A DNA stretch of 10,501 nt from Gemmatimonadota bacterium (GTDB lineage: Bacteria; ARS69). Shown here one piece after another: positions 5,615 through 10,501 of the stretch; the first letter of the stretch is position 1, and each line of letters starts with the position of its first letter. A program made the position numbers and the translations under genes. The DNA lies in contig BQJX01000047.1 of the NCBI GenBank assembly GCA_021604925.1, positions 1 through 10,501 on the forward strand, given 5' to 3'. A model generated the notes under the pieces. That model was not told where the DNA came from and did not search any database. It saw only the letters and a list, made by a program, of their open reading frames with translations.

Positions 5615-6631
5615 ATGAGCACCGAAGCCAACTGGTATCTCGCGGTCGACGGTCAGAAGACCGGCCCCTTTACCCAGGCCGACCTCGAGGGCCGCCGTGA
5701 CCGCGGGGAGATCGACGCCGGCGCCTTCGTGTACGGCCCCGGCATGGTGAACTGGGAGCCCATCGCGCGCGTGTCGGCCCTGGGCGGATCCAGCGAGACC
5801 ATTCCGCCGCCGCCACCCGGGGGCCAGACCGCCGACGTGATCGACTACGAGATCCACGGCGAGGAAATGCAGTTCGTGGAGATCACCCTGGACCCGGGCG
5901 AGGCCACGGTCGCGGAGGCGGGCGCCTTCATGTTCATGGATCCGGGCATCCAGATGGAGACGATCTTCGGCGACGGCAGCCAGAAGTCGGCCGGTGGAGG
6001 CTTCCTCGACAAGATGCTGTCCGCCGGAAAGCGCGTGCTGACCGGCGAGTCGCTCTTCATGACCATGTTCGGGAACGGAACCAATCGCCGTCAGTCGGTG
6101 GCGTTTGCCAGCCCGTATCCCGGCCGCATCATTCCGCTCGACCTGAAGCAGCACGCCGGAACGATCCTGTGCCAGAAGGACGCGTTTCTGTGCGCGGCCA
6201 AGGGCGTGTCGGTGGGGATCGCCTTCCAGAAGAAGCTGGGTGCGGGCCTCTTCGGCGGCGAAGGCTTCATCCTCCAGAAACTGGAGGGAGACGGTCTGGC
6301 GTTCGTGCACGCGGGCGGCCACGTGGTGGCGCGCGATCTGGGAGCCGGCGAGACCCTCAAGCTCGACACGGGTTGCCTGGTCGCGTTCGAGAGCCAGATC
6401 AACTACGACGTGGAGTTCGTGAAGGGGATCAAGACCGCGCTGTTCGGCGGCGAGGGCCTGTTCTTTGCCACGCTCACCGGACCGGGTCGCGTGTTCATCC
6501 AGTCGCTGCCGTTCAGCCGGCTCGCGAGCCGGGTCTACGCGGCGGCTCCGCAGACCGGCGGCCGTCGCCGGGGCGAAGGATCGATCCTGGATCACGTGGG
6601 CGGCCTCGGGCGACTGATCGACGGGGACTAG
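5615..6631 (+). CDS. GYF_2 domain - AIM24 (TIGR00266) family fusion protein
   Basis: The 338-residue protein has two parts. Residues 5-50 form a GYF_2 domain: WY at 7-8, GPF at 17-19, a gap, then Trp47 in NWEPI, the usual pattern of this small peptide- or membrane-associated module. A short proline run (64-68) is the linker. Residues about 75-310 are an AIM24/TIGR00266 domain, a beta-rich fold recognised by glycine-rich repeats such as GLFGGEGFIL and ALFGGEGLFFATLTGPG, which occur twice about 65 residues apart. I see no signal peptide or membrane segment. The biochemical function of bacterial AIM24 proteins is not established; the yeast namesake affects mitochondrial inner-membrane organisation. 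The ATG has AAGGAG nine bases upstream. The gene is in the same direction as the MqnD-family gene, 108 nt downstream, and its TAG overlaps the stop of the convergent permease gene. Confidence 0.88.
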   Translation: MSTEANWYLAVDGQKTGPFTQADLEGRRDRGEIDAGAFVYGPGMVNWEPIARVSALGGSSETIPPPPPGGQTADVIDYEIHGEEMQFVEITLDPGEATVAEAGAFMFMDPGIQMETIFGDGSQKSAGGGFLDKMLSAGKRVLTGESLFMTMFGNGTNRRQSVAFASPYPGRIIPLDLKQHAGTILCQKDAFLCAAKGVSVGIAFQKKLGAGLFGGEGFILQKLEGDGLAFVHAGGHVVARDLGAGETLKLDTGCLVAFESQINYDVEFVKGIKTALFGGEGLFFATLTGPGRVFIQSLPFSRLASRVYAAAPQTGGRRRGEGSILDHVGGLGRLIDGD

Positions 6632-6640
6632 GTGTCCCCG
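6622..6640. terminator. Candidate bidirectional hairpin spanning two convergent stop codons
   Basis: CGGGGAC (6622-6628) and GTCCCCG (6634-6640) form a perfect 7-bp stem around the 5-nt loop TAGGT. The hairpin covers the TAG of the AIM24-family gene (6629-6631) and the TAG of the permease gene (6630-6628 on the minus strand). The stem is almost all G-C and reads the same from both sides, so it could stop transcription from both directions. There is no U tract on either side, so it is not a classical intrinsic terminator. Confidence 0.45.
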
Positions 6641-8580
6641 CGGCTCTGACGCCGGATCAGCATCGCCCCTCCGGCCAGCAGGATCAGGCTTGCGCCCCAA
6701 CCGGCAAGCCCGCCGGCCAGGAGCGGTTGCGCGGACTCCGGCAAGCGGTCGCTGGCGATGGCCAAGCTGTTGTAGACGGCATGCAACACCATGGCCGGGA
6801 GCAGGGCCCCCGCGCGCACCACGGTGGTCCCCGCCACCAACCCGATGATGAACGTGGGGAGGAACCGGAACACGCTCAGGTGAATCACGCCAAAGAACGC
6901 GGACGAGATCAGTACCGCACTTCGAGTGGACCCGATTCTCCGCAACAGACCGAGGAACGCGCCGCGGAACACCATCTCTTCCATGATTCCCGGGGACACC
7001 GCGAAGAGCAGGATCGTCCACCCCAGCGTGAGTTCGTCCAGGCTTCCGGCCAGCTCTTCGCCGAAGGCCACCGGCGTGGGCAGGAACAGCTGCTGCAGCC
7101 GGTAGACGCCGTCGCGAATGGGCACCACGAGACCGGCTCCCAGGAAGGCTCCGCCCAGGAGAGCGCCGGGGCGCGGTCGCCGCAGTGACAGCAGCTTCAC
7201 CAGGGAACCGCCGGACCACGCCAGCCGCAGGGTGCCGGCACCGAGCAGCGGCAGCAGCAACCACAGCGTGAACACGAGTCCCCAGATCACGTCCCGGGCC
7301 TGGGCCAGCGCTCCCAGGTAGAAGAAGATCAGCACCGTGGCCGACATCCCCACGAACGCGGCACGGCGACGTCCGGCCCGGGACCGGGCGAAGAACGGCT
7401 CCGGGTCGAACCCCAGGATCGTGTCTTCCCGCGAGAGAATCCCGGTGGTCCAGCGCGTGGCGACGAGCCCCCAGCCGATGGAGGCCAGACACACCAGCAC
7501 GAACAGTCCGGCGGGAACCGGGGCCAGCAACCCGTCCCGAATGGCCAGCGCCACGTTCGTGAGCGGCAGCAGCGCGGTGAACGGCGTGAGCTGGACGTGC
7601 TGCCCCGTGGCCAGCAGGCCGGGGATCATGGCCAGCAACATGGCCGGGGCGAGATACAACTGCGCTTCGCGAAGGCTGCGCGCCAGTGCGGACACTCCCA
7701 GAAGAACGCCACCGACCAGCGCCGCCAGAGGCGGGATCAGCACAAAGGAGAGCGCCACGCCGGCTCCGGAGATGGCCAGACCGCCCGCGTTGCCCGTCAT
7801 GGAGTCCGTGATCAGTCCCGCCCGGTAGCAATACAGCATGCTCAGGAGATTGAGGCTGCCGGTGATCGCGGTGGCCCCCCACACGACCATGAACTTGGAG
7901 AACGCGATGTGCGATCGCGGCACCGGGGCCAGATACAACGTCTCCAGCGTGCCGCGCTCCTTCTCGCCGGCCACGAGGTCCGTGGACAGGGTGCCACCGC
8001 CCACGAACAGGGTCATGATCAGCAGCATGGGAATCAGCTGACCGGCGCGCGCCCCGCCGGTCTCGGCTTCCGTGGCCACATCCACCACGGCCAGGATCAC
8101 CCGGTCCGAGAGCGCGCCCTGCCCGCCCGCGTCGCGGTACCGTCGGTTCGACTCGTCTTCTCTCACCTGCTCCAGGACGGCCTCCACGCGGTCCCGCGCC
8201 ACACGACCGGGTTCCTGGGTGGCATCGAACACGAGCCGGATCGTCGGCACCGAATCCGCCTGCCCCCAACCCTGCGAAGCGTCGATCCACGCGTCGATGC
8301 GGCCGTCGGTCAGGGCCGCGGGCGCGTTCCCCGTGGCAACCACCTCGATCCACTGGTCCCCCTGCAGCGCGTCCCGCACCGTCGGGAGTTCCCCGTGGAT
8401 GGCCACTCGCGAGGACTGTTCCACGGTCTTGGCGTCATCGCGACGGTCCAGCCACGAGGTGAACGAGAACGTGACCGGATAGATGAAGATGGGGAGCAGG
8501 AACGACAGCACAATGGCGCGTCGATCGCGGAGGATCTCGCGGATCTCCTTGCGGATCAGGGCGGAACGGATCCCGGTCAC
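6628..8580 (-). CDS. ABC-2 (NatB-type) permease fused to a CPBP intramembrane protease
   Basis: The predicted 650-residue protein is about 250 residues longer than a NatB permease. Residues 1-395 are an ABC-2 exporter subunit: first membrane helix with LLPIFIYP (28-35), a large extracytoplasmic loop (about 45-180), GEKERGTLETL (205-215), then five or so membrane helices up to about 378. Residues about 405-650 are a CPBP (Rce1/Abi-type) protease with all motifs intact: EEMVFRG (534-540; Glu534, Glu535, Arg539), FGVIH (563-567; His567) and HAVYN (600-604; His600, Asn604). I chose the GTG at 8580, overlapping the ATPase stop as GTGA after a GGGAGG site; the frame stays open upstream only as a shadow of the ATPase gene. 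The permease would export an unknown substrate. The protease may cleave that substrate or a prenylated or membrane protein (inference). The stop overlaps the convergent AIM24-family gene. Confidence 0.92.
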   Translation of the reverse strand: MTGIRSALIRKEIREILRDRRAIVLSFLLPIFIYPVTFSFTSWLDRRDDAKTVEQSSRVAIHGELPTVRDALQGDQWIEVVATGNAPAALTDGRIDAWIDASQGWGQADSVPTIRLVFDATQEPGRVARDRVEAVLEQVREDESNRRYRDAGGQGALSDRVILAVVDVATEAETGGARAGQLIPMLLIMTLFVGGGTLSTDLVAGEKERGTLETLYLAPVPRSHIAFSKFMVVWGATAITGSLNLLSMLYCYRAGLITDSMTGNAGGLAISGAGVALSFVLIPPLAALVGGVLLGVSALARSLREAQLYLAPAMLLAMIPGLLATGQHVQLTPFTALLPLTNVALAIRDGLLAPVPAGLFVLVCLASIGWGLVATRWTTGILSREDTILGFDPEPFFARSRAGRRRAAFVGMSATVLIFFYLGALAQARDVIWGLVFTLWLLLPLLGAGTLRLAWSGGSLVKLLSLRRPRPGALLGGAFLGAGLVVPIRDGVYRLQQLFLPTPVAFGEELAGSLDELTLGWTILLFAVSPGIMEEMVFRGAFLGLLRRIGSTRSAVLISSAFFGVIHLSVFRFLPTFIIGLVAGTTVVRAGALLPAMVLHAVYNSLAIASDRLPESAQPLLAGGLAGWGASLILLAGGAMLIRRQSRGDT

Positions 8581-9326
8581 GCCGCCTCCCGGGTCACGAC
8601 CCGCCGGAACACGTCTTCCAGGTAGTGCTCGCCCGTGGACTCGCGCAACTCCGCCAGCGTCCCGCAGGCGCGCAGCGTTCCGTCGTGGATGATGGCGATG
8701 CGATCGCACAGGCGTTCCACTTCGCTCATGATGTGCGTGCTGAAGAGGACGCACTTGCCCTCTTCCCGGCACTGCTCCACGAACTCCACGGTCGCCTGGG
8801 CCGCCAGCACGTCGAGGCCGGACGTGGGTTCGTCCAGCACGAGCACCGGCGGATTGTGAACCACCGCCCGGCCGATGTTGACCTTCTGCTTCATCCCGGT
8901 CGACAGCTTCTCGCAGCGCTGGTTGCGGTACTCGCCGATCCCGAAGCGGTCCATCACGTGATCGACCCGCGCATCCAGCTCCGCTCCGCGCACGCCGTGG
9001 AACTCCCCGAAGAAGCGCAGCGTCTCCTCGGCCGTGAGTCGATGGTAGAGGCCCGTGGTCCCGGACAGGAACCCGATGGAGCGGCGCACGTCCTGCGCGC
9101 TCTCCCGGATGTCGTGTCCGGCCACGCGCGCGGTCCCTTCGGTGGGCGACAGCACGGTGGACAGCATGCGCAGGGTGGTGGTCTTGCCCGCTCCGTTGAG
9201 CCCCAGCAGCCCGAAGATCTCCCCGGCGCGACACTCGAACGATACGCGATCCACGGCCCGGACATCCGTTCCGGAGTGGGTCGGGAACACCTTGACCAGG
9301 TTGTCCACCTGAATCAGCTCACTCAC
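8577..9326 (-). CDS. NatA-type ABC transporter ATP-binding protein
   Basis: This 249-residue protein is a complete ATPase subunit. It shows Walker A GLNGAGKTT (42-50), the signature LSTGMKQKV (141-149), Walker B VLVLDEPTSGLD (161-172) with catalytic Glu166, and the switch His198 in FSTHIM. The usual Q-loop glutamine is replaced: the segment reads GFLSGTTGLYHRLT (85-98), a form I associate with NatA-like ATPases, so it is probably a family trait rather than a defect. It would power the two flanking permeases at the cytoplasmic face of the membrane. The GTG start overlaps the TGA of permease 1 (GTGA, 9326-9323) after a GGGAGG ribosome site, and its own TGA overlaps the GTG of permease 2, so all three subunits are translationally coupled. 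NatA of Bacillus is part of a sodium exporter; the substrate here is unknown. Confidence 0.96.
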   Translation of the reverse strand: MSELIQVDNLVKVFPTHSGTDVRAVDRVSFECRAGEIFGLLGLNGAGKTTTLRMLSTVLSPTEGTARVAGHDIRESAQDVRRSIGFLSGTTGLYHRLTAEETLRFFGEFHGVRGAELDARVDHVMDRFGIGEYRNQRCEKLSTGMKQKVNIGRAVVHNPPVLVLDEPTSGLDVLAAQATVEFVEQCREEGKCVLFSTHIMSEVERLCDRIAIIHDGTLRACGTLAELRESTGEHYLEDVFRRVVTREAA

Positions 9327-10501
9327 GATCGACCTCCCATCTTGCCGGTCAGCAGCTCGCGGAGACTCCCCCGCGGTTCCAGAAGCAGATCCTCCCGCGT
9401 GGCAAAGCGTGACGCGAACGCAAGCGCGAGGGCCGCGCTCAACGCGAGGACCGCGAACGTCATCAGGATCGGGCCCGGCGGGAACTCGCCGCGCAGCGAG
9501 GACTTGAACAGCGCCACCGCGTTCAGGACGGGAATGGCGGCCTGCCCCAGATCGAACGAGTCGTGCGACGAGACCACGATCAGACCCGGCACCATGGTGA
9601 GCAGGAAGAACGGGTTCAGCGTGGCCTGCCCCTCGCGATAGGTGCGCGCCGGGATGACCAGGACCATGAGCACGGCCGCGAGCAGCGCCGACAGCAGGAC
9701 CGCCGCCGCCATCATGAGCAGCAGCGCTGTCGGTTCGATGGCCACGTTCATGGTGTCGCCCAGGTCGAGCAGCCGGAACAGGAACACCACGAACAGGGAC
9801 ATGCTGGCCAGGTTCAACACGAAGGCGAGCAGGCTGGACGTGATCACGAACAGGTACTTTCCAAAGATCACCTCCGCACGCCCCACGGGTGAGACGAGCA
9901 GGGTCTCCAGCGTGCCGCGCTCCCGTTCGCCGACCACCGTGTCCAGCACGGCGGCAAACGTCCCCATGGTGAGCATGAGCAGCAGGATCATGGGCAGGAT
10001 CACCGCCATGAGTTCCTGGCCGCGCTGGACCGCGGACGACGTGTCCTCTTCCTCCAACTCCCAGAGGTCGAGATCGCCGCGGCCGAGACCGGTCCGTTCC
10101 AGCGCCTCCAGTGCCCGGTCCCGTCTCCAGTCATCCACCGCGCTCCGCACGCTCCGGAGGGCCGCCACCGAGCGCTCCTGCGAAGCGTCGTGCACCACGG
10201 TGCCGGAGTCGCCGGCCGCGACGCTTCTCCACTGCAGGACGGCGTGCGGGACCTCGGCGGCGGGATGGGACTTCCGCCAGGCCCGGAACTCGGCCGCGGA
10301 GAACGAATCGGTGGCCAGTTCGGGGGGAACGGGAACCAGCCGGTGATTCGGAAACGCCGCGATCGAGTCGGCGACCGCCCGGGGAACGTCGGCCGCGACC
10401 GCCACGATGGTGGGACGCTGCTCCGAGATTCCCTGGATGACCTGCATCGTCTGGAAGACGCCGAAACCCAGCGCCGGGTAAAGAAACAGCGGCATCAGGA
10501 C
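9323..10501 (-). CDS. ABC-2 (NatB-type) permease, N-terminus off the window
   Basis: The visible 392 residues lack the true start: the frame is open to the right edge, and the first residues, LMPLFLYPALG, align with LLPIFIYPVTF at residues 28-38 of the other permease, so about 27 residues are missing. An ATG at 10495 falls inside this first membrane helix and is unlikely to be the start. After a long extracytoplasmic loop come a membrane helix, the GERERGTLETLL motif (counted as residues 189-200 from that ATG), and about five further helices. It is a paralogue of the downstream permease without the protease domain; it stops shortly after an REDLLLEP stretch matching REDTILGF where the protease fusion begins in the other. 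It overlaps the ATPase gene by 4 nt and is the first gene of the operon seen here. The two permeases probably form a heterodimer. Confidence 0.92.
   Translation of the reverse strand, partial: VLMPLFLYPALGFGVFQTMQVIQGISEQRPTIVAVAADVPRAVADSIAAFPNHRLVPVPPELATDSFSAAEFRAWRKSHPAAEVPHAVLQWRSVAAGDSGTVVHDASQERSVAALRSVRSAVDDWRRDRALEALERTGLGRGDLDLWELEEEDTSSAVQRGQELMAVILPMILLLMLTMGTFAAVLDTVVGERERGTLETLLVSPVGRAEVIFGKYLFVITSSLLAFVLNLASMSLFVVFLFRLLDLGDTMNVAIEPTALLLMMAAAVLLSALLAAVLMVLVIPARTYREGQATLNPFFLLTMVPGLIVVSSHDSFDLGQAAIPVLNAVALFKSSLRGEFPPGPILMTFAVLALSAALALAFASRFATREDLLLEPRGSLRELLTGKMGGRS

Noticed and set aside
5582..8353. A 923-codon open minus-strand frame running through the AIM24-family gene and the permease
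   Set aside because: It is antisense to one strong gene and out of frame with another. Its translation is arginine-, glycine- and histidine-rich with no domain, a common artefact of high-GC coding DNA.
8661..8664. Missing Q-loop glutamine in the ATPase as a sign of a dead enzyme
   Set aside because: The FLSGTTGLY form is one I associate with active NatA-like ATPases, and Walker A, signature, Walker B and the switch histidine are all intact. The position given is only nominal; the segment is at residues 85-93.
8581..9234. N-terminal extension of permease 2 into the ATPase gene
   Set aside because: The frame is open but the extension is a shadow of the ATPase; the GTG at 8580 has a GGGAGG ribosome site, and the permease fold starts directly after it.

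Overview
This is a GC-rich, densely coding stretch of bacterial chromosome with no tRNA, rRNA, CRISPR array or insertion sequence that I can see. Eight genes account for nearly all of it, and two of them run off the window ends. Base composition looks even across the window, so nothing suggests recent transfer. GTG starts, 4-nt gene overlaps and a menaquinone-pathway-type MqnD protein fit an environmental, futalosine-pathway organism of a soil or sediment phylum (for example Gemmatimonadota or Eisenbacteria-like). That placement is a guess from gene content.

Left part (1-4526): a candidate catabolic island. A minus-strand operon runs creatininase-family amidohydrolase -> short-chain dehydrogenase -> RidA-family protein (cut by the left edge). 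From the same 65-bp control region a benzoate/anthranilate-type CoA ligase is transcribed rightward, probably as a leaderless mRNA. It is met head-on by a kynureninase-like PLP enzyme on the minus strand. Ligase, dehydrogenase and RidA are the gene types known from CoA-dependent 2-aminobenzoate (anthranilate) degradation, and a kynureninase-like enzyme would supply anthranilate from tryptophan. The creatininase-family protein has no assigned step in that route. I propose that it may be the missing formamidase or another amide hydrolase.

Middle (4527-6631): a 137-bp divergent control region carries a good sigma70-type promoter and three copies of an 8-mer. It is followed by an MqnD-family gene (1,4-dihydroxy-6-naphthoate synthase family) standing apart from other mqn genes, then a GYF_2-AIM24 fusion protein. 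The last gene ends tail-to-tail with the ABC operon. Their stop codons overlap inside a CTAG palindrome, which sits in the loop and stem of a perfect 7-bp hairpin.

Right part (6628-10501): a minus-strand NatAB-type ABC exporter operon of permease 1 (5' end off the window) -> ATPase -> permease 2. Both junctions are 4-nt GTGA overlaps. Permease 2 is a fusion of an ABC-2 permease with a complete CPBP (Rce1/Abi-like) intramembrane protease domain. The two permeases are paralogues and probably form a heterodimer with the ATPase. The fused protease is the most striking protein architecture in the window.
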